Positions 1 to 6,299 are shown, counted from the stretch's first letter. The stretch: 8,201 bases of DNA from Propionibacteriaceae bacterium (GCA_031287505.1 JAITSW010000024.1:1-8201); one strand, 5' to 3'. Made by a program: numbers and translations. The notes: generated from the letters alone by a model not told the origin.

Positions 1-2
1 CG

Positions 3-1097
3 GGTTTGCTGGATCGCGGTCTAGAAGGTCTGCCGAGTACGGCTGATCTGGAAAAGCGGGTGGCTGCCGGTAAGGGGCTTACGCGCCCAGAATTGGCGGT
101 TTTGCTGGCTTATACCAAGATCGCCATCAAAGAATTGGTGCTGCAAACTGAGCTTCCAGAAGACCCGTATTTGGCTGATCGGCTGCAGGAGTATTTCCCG
201 GCGGCTGTGCGGCAACGTTATCCAGCTCAAATGGCCAACCATCGTCTGGCTAGGGAAATCATCACCACGGTGGCGGTAAACCGGTTTGTGGATTCCCAAG
301 GTGCGACGGCCTATTTCCGCCTCCATGGCGAGACGGGTGCATCGATATCCGACATCATGCGGGCTCAGTTGGCTGCTCGTTCGATTTATAAAGTCGGACG
401 TCTGGAAGTCCTCTTATCGCGGATGCCCGAGCTTTCGGCTGAGGCCGCCACCGATCTGCGGATGGAGCTGAGCCGACTCGTTGAGCGCGCTGCGCGATGG
501 CTGTTGCACAACCGCCGCACCCCATTGGACGTCAAGGCTGCCAATGCCGAGTTTGCGGACGGCGTCATCTTGGTGCGGCAGGCGTTGCGCGAGTTGCTGA
601 CTCCGATCCAACGCAAACAGGCCGACGAGTCATATGAATCTTGGGTCTCCAAGGGCGTCCCGGTGGAGCTGGCCGAATGGATGTGCGTCGCGCGTTACGC
701 CCACTTTGCGCTGGGCATCGTGCAAACCGCTCGGCGCTTCGAAATTGACCCGGTGCAAGTGGCGGCGGTCTACTTCCGTTTGGCCCAGCGTTCTGCCCTA
801 GACAAGCTAGATACCCAAATCTATCTGCTGCCTCGCCAAGAGCGTTGGGACTCCATGGCCCGCGGGGCGGTGCGGGACGAAGCCCACTTAGCCCACGCCG
901 AGCTAACCGCCCAGCTGGTTGCGGGTGCCGATCCGCAGCTCCTCGGGGATTCGCAAGCCGTCCTAGATTCGTGGCTGGCGGCAAACCCGCAAGCCGAAGT
1001 GAAGGCCGCCGTAATAGCTGAAATCTGTGACGGGGAAACCGACTTGGCCAGGGCCACCGTAGGCCTTGGCACCCTGCGCGGCCTCTTGGGCGTTTAG
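3..1097 (+). CDS. NAD-specific glutamate dehydrogenase, large (180-kDa type), C-terminal part only
   Basis: This is the last 364 codons of a gene that enters from the left edge; the frame is open from base 3 and ends at TAG 1095-1097. The family oxidatively deaminates L-glutamate to 2-oxoglutarate and ammonium with NAD+, in the cytoplasm, mainly in amino-acid catabolism. Recognition rests on the C-terminal helical region: the stretch around GLTRPELAVLLAYTKI, then LVLQTELPEDPYL, FPAAVRQRYP, HRLAREIITTVAVNRFVD and the later RWLLHNRR segment are typical of this family. The full protein is usually about 1,600 residues, so the catalytic and nucleotide-binding domains lie outside the window. TTG at 6 is an internal codon, not the start. 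The last codons are re-copied downstream in a tandem repeat. Family assignment is firm; cofactor preference is inferred from the family. Confidence 0.93.
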   Translation, partial: GLLDRGLEGLPSTADLEKRVAAGKGLTRPELAVLLAYTKIAIKELVLQTELPEDPYLADRLQEYFPAAVRQRYPAQMANHRLAREIITTVAVNRFVDSQGATAYFRLHGETGASISDIMRAQLAARSIYKVGRLEVLLSRMPELSAEAATDLRMELSRLVERAARWLLHNRRTPLDVKAANAEFADGVILVRQALRELLTPIQRKQADESYESWVSKGVPVELAEWMCVARYAHFALGIVQTARRFEIDPVQVAAVYFRLAQRSALDKLDTQIYLLPRQERWDSMARGAVRDEAHLAHAELTAQLVAGADPQLLGDSQAVLDSWLAANPQAEVKAAVIAEICDGETDLARATVGLGTLRGLLGV

Positions 1098-1324
1098 CCC
1101 GGTGTCCCCAGCGTCACTTGGGTAGCGTTATTTGGGGACGGTCCTCTGTGGCGCTACTGGCCATCGTAGGCCTTGGCGCCATGCGCGGCCTTTTGGCGTT
1201 TAGCCCGGTGTGCCTAACGTCACTTGGGTAGCGTTATTTGGGGACGGTTCTTTGTGGCGCTATTGGCCGCCGTAGGTCTTGGCGCCATGTGCGGCCTTTT
1301 GCGTTTAGCCCGGTGTGCCTAACG
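1052..1324. repeat. Tandem repeat of about 107 bp, 2.5 copies, starting inside the glutamate dehydrogenase 3' end
   Basis: Three copies begin at 1052, 1159 and 1265, each opening with GGCC(A/G)(C/T)CGTAGG, at periods of 107 and 106 bp. The third copy stops near 1324. Copy 1 holds the last 15 codons of the dehydrogenase plus its stop; copies 2 and 3 repeat this coding tail and the roughly 60 bp that follow. The G-run before GCGTTTAG or CGTTTAG shrinks from GGG to GG to G across the copies, so copies 2 and 3 no longer encode the same C-terminus in frame. Copy 1 also holds an inverted repeat, GTCCCCA (1104-1110) with TGGGGAC (1133-1139); its left arm has decayed in copy 2. This array and the short duplication after it fill most of the convergent gap. 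No gene is visible here. Confidence 0.9.
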
Positions 1325-1335
1325 CGAGACAAGGC

Positions 1336-1359
1336 GTCGAACTTCCAGCACTCGAAAAC
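1336..1359. repeat. Second copy of the methyltransferase gene 3' end (24 bp, 23 matches)
   Basis: These 24 bases match 1416-1439, inside the 3' end of the neighbouring methyltransferase gene, with one mismatch (1352 against 1432), 80 bp apart. Read on the minus strand in the right frame, the copy gives FRVLEVR, the same peptide as near the methyltransferase C-terminus, then RLVSR and a TAG. It lies beyond the real TGA at 1387-1389 and in a different frame from the gene, so it is a non-coding remnant of a duplicated gene tail. Confidence 0.8.
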
Positions 1360-1386
1360 TTGTAGGTTGCGGTGACCGTCGCCGGA

Positions 1387-2007
1387 TCAGTCGGCATGTG
1401 GCGTTTGGTGTGGGTGTCGAACTTCCAGCACCCGAAAACCCTTGGCGCTGGCGGTGCGCCGGCAATCCCAGCCGTTGGCGTTTAGCCAGGCCTGTAGGGA
1501 GTCGGCTCCAAGGTTCTTGCCGACTACCAGGCGGGCAGCTCCGTTTGGTTTGAGCCGCGGGAGCCAGGTGAGGAGCAGCTCGTGCAGGGCTTCTTTGCCG
1601 ATGCGTATTGGCGGGTTAGACCAGATTTCGTCGTATTTGACACCCGGGTTGGCTTCATCGGGGGTAAACGTCTGGACGCGCTGGGCAACTCCGTGGCGTT
1701 CGGCATTTGCCCTAGTCAAGTCGAGGGCGCGCAGGTTCACGTCTACCGCGTCGACTGTTGCTTTCGGGTTGCCGACCGCCAGCGCGATGGTGATGGCGCC
1801 AAAACCGCAGCCAAGGTCTAGCAGCCGCGCCTCGCCTGTCGGCGGTGTCGATTCGCGCAGTAGCACCGACGTCCCCAAATCCAGCCGGCCAGCCGAGAAG
1901 ATGCCGTCGGCAGTGTCGAACTCCCAGTCTTCGTCCCAAAAACGCGCCCGGATAACCCGGCGGCGCTCTTGGCCGGCAGGAGTGACGAAATAGTGTGGGG
2001 TGCTCAT
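1387..2007 (-). CDS. RsmC-like class I SAM-dependent methyltransferase
   Basis: The 206-residue product is a compact Rossmann-fold methyltransferase of the MTS/RsmC-like group, whose known members methylate guanine N2 in rRNA. Motif I for S-adenosylmethionine binding is DLGCGFG (residues 64-70). The catalytic NPPI motif, typical of enzymes acting on a base amino group, is at residues 131-134. The FWDEDWEFDTADGIFSAGRLDLGTSVLL stretch (residues 23-50) matches the family's N-terminal segment, given here only in part: the key pieces are GIFSAG and LDLGTSVLL. E. coli RsmC is about 340 residues with a duplicated domain; this form has only the catalytic domain, as is common in actinobacteria. The start is ATG 2007, since a longer in-frame extension to 2172 lies wholly inside truA. 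ATG overlaps the truA TGA as ATGA, implying translational coupling. The exact target is not shown by the sequence. Confidence 0.85.
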   Translation of the reverse strand: MSTPHYFVTPAGQERRRVIRARFWDEDWEFDTADGIFSAGRLDLGTSVLLRESTPPTGEARLLDLGCGFGAITIALAVGNPKATVDAVDVNLRALDLTRANAERHGVAQRVQTFTPDEANPGVKYDEIWSNPPIRIGKEALHELLLTWLPRLKPNGAARLVVGKNLGADSLQAWLNANGWDCRRTASAKGFRVLEVRHPHQTPHAD

Positions 2008-2852
2008 TCTTCGTCCCCGCGGCAAAGCTTCCGTCTCGCCCTCGCCTCGATGGCCCTGGCGGCCAATTCGCCAGCTGCCGGGTAGCCAACCTCTTCTAGT
2101 GTCAAGCCGCAGGCAGGCATGACCCGCACGTCGGAGCAGCGTTTGCCAGTTTGAAGCAACCTGGTGAGCCAATCAACTTCGCGTTTCCCAGTGGCCACGT
2201 CGATCAGCCCGCCAGTCAGCGAGCGCACCATCGAATGGCAGAACGCATCGGCTCGGAAGGTGAGTTCGATGAATTCGCAGCCGTTTTGCCCGCAGACGCG
2301 TTCGGCAGCAACATCTAGCAGCTTGCGTATGCTCGTCCCACCCTCTTTGAATTTGCAGAACGCCGCGAAATCGCGCAGGCCAAGCAGAGTTGCCCCAGCG
2401 GCGTTGAGCACGTCAAGGTCAATGGCATGTGGCCAAGCCACCACATGATTTCGAGTGAGCGGATCGGCAGCCTTGTCGGTGATCCGGTAGACATAACGGC
2501 GCCAAATTGCGGCGAACCGGGCGTCAAAACCCGCTGGGGCAATCGTCACCCGCTTTACGCTGATGTCGTCTGGCAAGGCAGCGCGAAGCCGATAAGCCAA
2601 ATGGGAGGCTCTCTCTTCGGCGTCCCAGCTATCTGGAATATCCAGATGGGCCACCTGTCCGCGAGCGTGAACCCCGGCGTCCGTGCGCCCGGCAACCACC
2701 AGAGGCGGCAAATCTGCAGCGCGCAGAATGCGCGAAATCCAAAGCTGCAGCTCGCCCTGCACAGTGCGCAACTCGCCAGCAGCGCCGACCTGGGCTGCCC
2801 AGCCATGGAAATCAGTGCCGTCGTAGCCGATGTCTAATCTAAGCCTGGTCAT
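2004..2852 (-). CDS. truA: tRNA pseudouridine(38-40) synthase TruA
   Basis: TruA converts uridines 38-40 in the anticodon stem-loop of many tRNAs to pseudouridine, in the cytoplasm and without a cofactor. The 282-residue protein opens with the family's RLDIGYDGTDFHGWAAQ (residues 5-21) and carries the catalytic-loop motif GRTDAGVHARGQ, with the nucleophilic aspartate at residue 58. Later family signatures are FDARFAAIWRRYVYRI, DFAAFCK and FCHSMVRSLTGGLIDVATGK. I chose ATG 2852 over ATG 2873 because AAAAGG (complement of 2859-2864) sits 6 nt upstream of it, while 2873 has no visible ribosome binding site; conserved sequence also starts right after this Met. The start overlaps the trmB 3' end by 14 bp and the stop overlaps the next gene by 4 bp. 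Length is normal and all key residues are present. Confidence 0.95.
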   Translation of the reverse strand: MTRLRLDIGYDGTDFHGWAAQVGAAGELRTVQGELQLWISRILRAADLPPLVVAGRTDAGVHARGQVAHLDIPDSWDAEERASHLAYRLRAALPDDISVKRVTIAPAGFDARFAAIWRRYVYRITDKAADPLTRNHVVAWPHAIDLDVLNAAGATLLGLRDFAAFCKFKEGGTSIRKLLDVAAERVCGQNGCEFIELTFRADAFCHSMVRSLTGGLIDVATGKREVDWLTRLLQTGKRCSDVRVMPACGLTLEEVGYPAAGELAARAIEARARRKLCRGDEE

Positions 2853-3690
2853 CAGCTGCCTTTTCGGTGCCATTACAGGCGTTCACGCCACTTGGGGCGC
2901 AATCGCCCTGGCCGCCAATCTCGGAGCGGATCCCGACGTCATTCCAGGCTTGACCCGGAATCTCTTCCGCCCCCTTAGCGGCCACCCGCACATAGCTCAG
3001 GTCGACGACCTCGCGTCCAGCGTCAATTGCCCGCTGTTCAAAACGGGTGATGGGACGCAGTTCCCACCGCGGCGCCTCCTTGGAAAACTCTTCGCGCAGC
3101 AGCGGTTCTTCAGCCAATACGTCGCGAATCCACTGGGCATAATCCTCCCAGTCGGTTGCGAGTCGCCAACGTCCGCCCAAAACCAGGTGTGTGGCAGCGC
3201 TATGGGCAAAACGGGGATTGACGATGCGGCGTTTGCGATGCTTCTTCTTGTGCCAGGGATCGGGGAAAAACGTCCAAAGCTCGGTGATCGGCTGCTCGTC
3301 AAAGAGCGTTTCGAAACCCTGCTCGGCGTCCGCGTTTATCATCCGCACATTGGAGATTTCTTCGCGGCGCAACCGCGACAGCGTGCTGGCAACTGCCGGT
3401 ATGAACACCTCAAACCCCAAGACATTGGCATCTGGATGTGCCTTGGCCAAGGCCGCAATGGCCACCCCATTCCCAGTGCCCACCTCAACCAAGAGCGGCG
3501 CGTCCCGCCCAAACTCCTTGGCGAAATCCACCCGGGCATCAGGCGCGATCGAGGTCTTGCGTGCGGCGGCGGGGAGTTCGATGACGAAGCGTTCCCGCCA
3601 CGAGTCCCAAGCTTTTTGCTGGGTGTTATTGAGGCGGTCGCCACGGCGCACGTAGCTCACGACATCGCGCAGCACCTTCTCTTGGGACAT
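2839..3690 (-). CDS. trmB: tRNA (guanine(46)-N7)-methyltransferase TrmB
   Basis: TrmB transfers a methyl group from S-adenosylmethionine to N7 of G46 in the tRNA variable loop. In the 283-residue product, motif I is VEVGTGNGVA (residues 68-77), the adenosine-binding acidic segment is GFEVF (92-96), and the family hallmark FPDPWHKKKHRKRR spans 142-155. The substrate-side TRFE motif is at 215-218 and the fold ends near LSYVR (231-235). About 47 residues follow the conserved domain. They encode a palindromic repeat (peptide IPGQAWNDV, residues 244-252) and look unconserved, so the original stop was probably nearer residue 237. ATG 3690 has no clear ribosome binding site, but a -10-like TATCAT lies 7 nt upstream, suggesting leaderless expression. 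It is the first gene of the trmB-truA-methyltransferase operon and is divergent from recQ. Confidence 0.94.
   Translation of the reverse strand: MSQEKVLRDVVSYVRRGDRLNNTQQKAWDSWRERFVIELPAAARKTSIAPDARVDFAKEFGRDAPLLVEVGTGNGVAIAALAKAHPDANVLGFEVFIPAVASTLSRLRREEISNVRMINADAEQGFETLFDEQPITELWTFFPDPWHKKKHRKRRIVNPRFAHSAATHLVLGGRWRLATDWEDYAQWIRDVLAEEPLLREEFSKEAPRWELRPITRFEQRAIDAGREVVDLSYVRVAAKGAEEIPGQAWNDVGIRSEIGGQGDCAPSGVNACNGTEKAADDQA
2859..2864 (-). promoter_or_regulatory. Ribosome binding site of truA, inside trmB
   Basis: AAAAGG on the minus strand lies 6 nt before ATG 2852. It decides the truA start over the upstream in-frame ATG 2873 and lies in the trmB coding tail, consistent with coupled translation. 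Confidence 0.6.
2938..2963. repeat. REP-like palindromic element inside the trmB 3' end
   Basis: GTCATTCCAGG at 2938-2948 and CCCGGAAT at 2954-2961 form an imperfect hairpin. ATTCC (2941-2945) pairs with GGAAT (2957-2961), there is one A/C mismatch, and GG pairs with CC around a short loop. Read on the plus strand it gives VIPGLTRNL, and on the minus strand IPGQAWNDV; both are peptides I know as signatures of dispersed extragenic palindromes mistakenly or truly translated in many bacterial genomes. It falls in the unconserved tail of TrmB. Other genomic copies cannot be checked here. Confidence 0.6.
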
Positions 3691-3697
3691 GGGGTAA

Positions 3698-3703
3698 ATG
3701 ATA
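3698..3703 (-). promoter_or_regulatory. Putative -10 box of the trmB operon promoter, positioned for a leaderless mRNA
   Basis: TATCAT on the minus strand is followed by exactly seven bases (TTACCCC) and then the trmB ATG. That spacing puts the transcription start at or within a base of the A of ATG. No Shine-Dalgarno sequence precedes the ATG, as expected for a leaderless actinobacterial gene. A -35 element is not convincing: at 17-bp spacing the hexamer is GTTTAT. Confidence 0.45.
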
Positions 3704-3778
3704 CGGGAAGCATGGGCATAATAAACGTCATAGGTGGCTGCTAGCCTCTAGGGCGTAAGGGTCTCAAAACACGGAAGC

Positions 3779-3782
3779 GAGG
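3779..3782 (+). promoter_or_regulatory. Ribosome binding site supporting the recQ GTG start
   Basis: GAGG lies 7 nt before GTG 3790. It supports translation through the repeat-bearing N-terminal extension rather than from ATG 3952, which has no purine-rich sequence at the right distance. Confidence 0.45.
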
Positions 3783-3789
3783 TGCGGGG

Positions 3790-5859
3790 GTGCCAGTAGA
3801 CGCCGCGCAATCGGATCCCCCGGTGTCGCATGTGGTAGATCCTTGCTTGGCTGGTGTTTCCGCCGGTGTGGCTGGCAAGGCGGAGGAGGGCGGTGGGCTG
3901 GACGCCTGCCAACCGGCGGCGACGCGGCCGGGTGCCCGCCAGCCGACCGTAATGCAGCCGGGTGCCTGCCAGCTGGCCGTAACGCAGCAAAGTGCCCGGC
4001 AGGGACGCCAAACTGCAAGTTATTCACCACACGCGGCACTGGCTACCCTGAAAAAGGTCTTTGGCTATTCATCTTTCCGTGGCCGGCAAGCCGATGTTAT
4101 AGAGCATGTGATTTCGGGCGGGGATGCCATCGTCCTGATGCCCACCGGCGGCGGCAAGTCTTTGTGCTACCAAATCCCTGCCCTTATCCGCGAGGGAACG
4201 GGCGTGGTAATCTCGCCCCTTATCGCCCTTATGCAAGACCAGGTGGACGCCGTAAGCCAGCTTGGGATCAAGGCCGCGTTTCTAAACTCGACGCAGCATT
4301 GGGATGAGCAGCGCCAGGTTGAGGCGGCTTTCCGCTCGGGTGGGTTAGATCTGCTTTATGTGGCTCCTGAGCGGCTCAGCACCGAATCTTGCCAAGCGCT
4401 GCTCCATAGCGGGCAAATCGCCCTTTTCGCGGTGGACGAAGCTCACTGCGTCTCGCAATGGGGGCATGATTTCCGTCCGGATTATTTGGGGTTGCACATC
4501 CTGGGCGAGCAGTGGCCGGACGTTCCGCGGCTTGCGCTTACCGCTACCGCCACGGCGGCCACCCATGAAGAGATCGCCACGCGGCTAGGGCTTGCCGGTG
4601 CCCGGCATTTCGTGGCCTCATTCGACCGCCCGAATATCCAGTACCGCATTGAGCCAAAGAACCAGGTGCGCGATCAGCTTTCCCGGTTCATCCTCGCTGA
4701 GCATTCCGGTGATTCTGGCATTGTTTATGCGATGACTAGGGCAAACACCGAGAAGATTGCCGAACAGCTGCAAAGTCAGGGTATTGACGCGCTTGCCTAT
4801 CATGCCGGCTTGCCGGCAGCCGAGCGTGCCACAGTACAGCGACGGTTTTTGCGCGAAGACGCGGTGGTGGTGGTAGCCACCATTGCATTCGGCATGGGTA
4901 TCGACAAACCAGATGTCCGCTTCGTCGCCCACGTGGACCTCCCAAAATCGGTGGAGGGCTATTACCAGGAGACGGGACGCGCTGGGCGCGACGGGCTGCC
5001 GGCCACCGCTTGGATGGCCTACGGGTTGGCCGATGTGGTGCAGCAGCGCCGCCTCATCGAAGAATCCCCAGCCGATGATCTGCACCGGCGTCACCAAAGC
5101 CGCTTATTGGACGCGATGCTTGCCCTTTGCGAGACGCCCGAATGCCGCCGCAAAAACATGTTGGCCTACTTCGGTGAGAAAATTGAGCCTTGCGGCAACT
5201 GTGACACCTGCCTGCACCCGCCCGAGACTTGGGACGGCACAATTCCCGCCCAGAAGTTGCTCTCAACGATCTTCCGGCTATCCTCCGAGAGGCGCCAAAG
5301 TTTCGGAGCCGGCCATCTCATCGATATTCTGCGCGGGTCGCGCACAGTTCGAGTCGAACAGTATCGTCACGATGAACTGAGCACTTGGGCAATTGGCGCC
5401 GAATTGAGCGACATCGAGTGGCGCGCTGTCGTGCGGCAACTCCTAGCCAGGGGAGAGCTAGCCGTCGGCCCGGGCGGGCATGGGGTTTTGGTGTTGACGC
5501 AGCTCAGCGCCGAGGTGTTGCGAGGTGGGCGGCAGGTGCGGTTGCGACGAGACCTGCCGCAGGGCAGGATCCGCAAGACTAAGCAGGCGAAGGTGAAATC
5601 GGTCGGGACAGCTGCTGGCGAGTCACCGCTATCTGCCCAGGACGGGCAACTTTTTGAGAGTCTGCGTGCTTGGCGGGCCGCTACGGCGAAAGAACGCGGC
5701 GTCCCGGCCTATGTGATCTTCCACGATTCCACTTTGCGGGCCTTGGCCAGCGAGCGCCCGGCATCGCTGACGGCTCTCTCGGGCATCCCCGGAATCGGGC
5801 AGGCCAAGCTCGAAAGCTATGGAAAACAAGTGCTGGAGGTACTCCAGACAAGCAAATGA
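3790..5859 (+). CDS. recQ: ATP-dependent DNA helicase RecQ
   Basis: RecQ is a 3'-to-5' DNA helicase of recombination and replication-fork repair. In the 689-residue product, the helicase core starts near residue 82. Walker A is PTGGGKS (118-124), motif II is DEAH (216-219) followed by the RecQ aromatic-rich loop CVSQWGHDFRP (220-230), and motif VI is QETGRAGRDG (393-402). The RecQ zinc site has all four cysteines (452, 468, 471, 474). A winged-helix RQC region spans about 485-585 and an HRDC domain about 616-686, with IPGIG at 666-670. The full domain set is present. The first 80 or so residues are unlike the family: low complexity with a 10-residue repeat. GTG 3790 was chosen because GAGG lies 7 nt upstream; ATG 3952, inside the repeat, is the alternative. 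It is transcribed away from trmB. Confidence 0.95.
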   Translation: MPVDAAQSDPPVSHVVDPCLAGVSAGVAGKAEEGGGLDACQPAATRPGARQPTVMQPGACQLAVTQQSARQGRQTASYSPHAALATLKKVFGYSSFRGRQADVIEHVISGGDAIVLMPTGGGKSLCYQIPALIREGTGVVISPLIALMQDQVDAVSQLGIKAAFLNSTQHWDEQRQVEAAFRSGGLDLLYVAPERLSTESCQALLHSGQIALFAVDEAHCVSQWGHDFRPDYLGLHILGEQWPDVPRLALTATATAATHEEIATRLGLAGARHFVASFDRPNIQYRIEPKNQVRDQLSRFILAEHSGDSGIVYAMTRANTEKIAEQLQSQGIDALAYHAGLPAAERATVQRRFLREDAVVVVATIAFGMGIDKPDVRFVAHVDLPKSVEGYYQETGRAGRDGLPATAWMAYGLADVVQQRRLIEESPADDLHRRHQSRLLDAMLALCETPECRRKNMLAYFGEKIEPCGNCDTCLHPPETWDGTIPAQKLLSTIFRLSSERRQSFGAGHLIDILRGSRTVRVEQYRHDELSTWAIGAELSDIEWRAVVRQLLARGELAVGPGGHGVLVLTQLSAEVLRGGRQVRLRRDLPQGRIRKTKQAKVKSVGTAAGESPLSAQDGQLFESLRAWRAATAKERGVPAYVIFHDSTLRALASERPASLTALSGIPGIGQAKLESYGKQVLEVLQTSK
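3892..4011 (+). repeat. 30-bp in-frame minisatellite at the recQ 5' end, four degenerate units
   Basis: Units start at 3892, 3922, 3952 and 3982. The middle two are closest, sharing GCCGGGTGCC, GCCAG and CCGTA blocks. Encoded units are roughly DACQPAA, TRPGARQPTV, MQPGACQLAV and TQQSARQGRQ, so the protein repeat is ten residues around an A(R/C)Q core. The 30-bp period keeps the recQ frame open. The opposite strand is also open with a matching 10-residue repeat (LAGTRLHYGR type), a consequence of the repeat rather than a second gene. Confidence 0.8.
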
Positions 5860-5884
5860 CATCAATGTAATTCACCCCTAGGAT
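5856..5884 (+). promoter_or_regulatory. Promoter of the DUF3263 gene, overlapping the recQ stop codon
   Basis: ATGACA (5856-5861; five of six bases match TTGACA) is separated by exactly 17 bp from TAGGAT (5879-5884; fits the TANNNT form). The -35 includes the recQ TGA. Six bases separate the -10 box from ATG 5891, so transcription would start at about the A of ATG and the message would be leaderless. Confidence 0.6.
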
Positions 5885-5890
5885 AGAGAT

Positions 5891-6175
5891 ATGAGCGAAG
5901 TTGCCTTCAACCCCCGGCTCCAGTTGGACGATGCTGATCGCGCCCTGCTGGACTTCGAGAAAGCTTGGTGGTTGCTGCCCAGTGCAAAAGAGCCCGAGAT
6001 TCGCGAACGTTTTGGCATCTCGGCCACCCGTTACTACCAGCAGCTCAACTCGCTCATCGACACCGAAGCCGCTTTGGCGTACGACCCGCTCTTGGTCAAG
6101 CGCCTGCGCCGCCTGCGCTCATCCCGCCAGCACGAGCGTTCCGCCAAACGCCTGACAACCAGCATTCCCAGCTAG
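5891..6175 (+). CDS. DUF3263 family small protein
   Basis: This 94-residue, charged, soluble-looking protein has no signal peptide or membrane segment. It matches DUF3263, a family nearly confined to actinobacteria and of unknown function. Visible family features are LLDFEKAWW (residues 20-28), the KEPEIRERFGISATRYYQQLN stretch (about 33-53), which reads like a helix-turn-helix, and YDPLLVKRLRRLR (64-76), followed by a basic tail. From memory, members often sit close to groEL or to a LytR C-terminal-domain gene in actinobacteria (in Mycobacterium tuberculosis a few genes before groEL2), so being next to groEL is conserved context; no LytR-type gene lies between them here. It has its own promoter. 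A role as a DNA-binding protein is only inference from the helical pattern. Confidence 0.85.
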   Translation: MSEVAFNPRLQLDDADRALLDFEKAWWLLPSAKEPEIRERFGISATRYYQQLNSLIDTEAALAYDPLLVKRLRRLRSSRQHERSAKRLTTSIPS

Positions 6176-6207
6176 GCGTCTTACCCCCTTTGGTTGGGTT
6201 TCGCCCG

Positions 6208-6222
6208 GGGCAGTCATTGCCC
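6208..6222 (+). terminator. Weak hairpin after the DUF3263 gene
   Basis: GGGCA (6208-6212) and TGCCC (6218-6222) form a 5-bp stem with a 5-nt loop, 32 bp past the stop. No T-run follows, so it would be at best a weak or factor-assisted terminator. Confidence 0.25.
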
Positions 6223-6226
6223 GCAG

Positions 6227-6265
6227 GGTCTTACAGACAGGCTTGGCGGCCTTCTCCACCCGTCT
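6227..6265. repeat. 39-bp direct repeat, copy 1, between the DUF3263 gene and groEL
   Basis: The copy opens with GGTCTTACAGACAGG and ends CCACCCGTCT. It recurs at 6300-6338 with one difference, T at 6255 against C at 6328. The copies are 73 bp apart. Similar short blocks upstream (GTCTTAC at 6179-6185, TTGGGTTTCG at 6283-6292 against a close match at 6194-6203) suggest a more decayed earlier unit. No open reading frame of interest crosses them. Confidence 0.9.
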
Positions 6266-6299
6266 TGGCGCACAGGAATGCTTGGGTTTCGGCTCCGTA

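Noticed and set aside
565..984. 139-codon minus-strand ORF opposite the glutamate dehydrogenase gene
   Set aside because: It has a Pro/Arg/Ala-rich composition typical of antisense shadow and lies opposite a clearly conserved coding region.
2008..2172. Longer start for the RsmC-like methyltransferase (ATG 2172)
   Set aside because: The extra 55 codons lie wholly inside truA and resemble no methyltransferase; ATG 2007 overlaps the truA stop in the usual ATGA way.
2853..2873. Longer start for truA (ATG 2873)
   Set aside because: There is no ribosome binding site before it, while ATG 2852 has AAAAGG 6 nt upstream and begins the conserved sequence.
2830..3744. 304-codon open frame on the plus strand across trmB
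   Set aside because: It is antisense to trmB, which has all family motifs; the product shows no recognisable domain and the open frame is a by-product of GC-biased codons.
3748..4039. Minus-strand repeat-bearing ORFs opposite the recQ 5' end
   Set aside because: The 30-bp repeat keeps several frames open at once; recQ gives the only supported reading.
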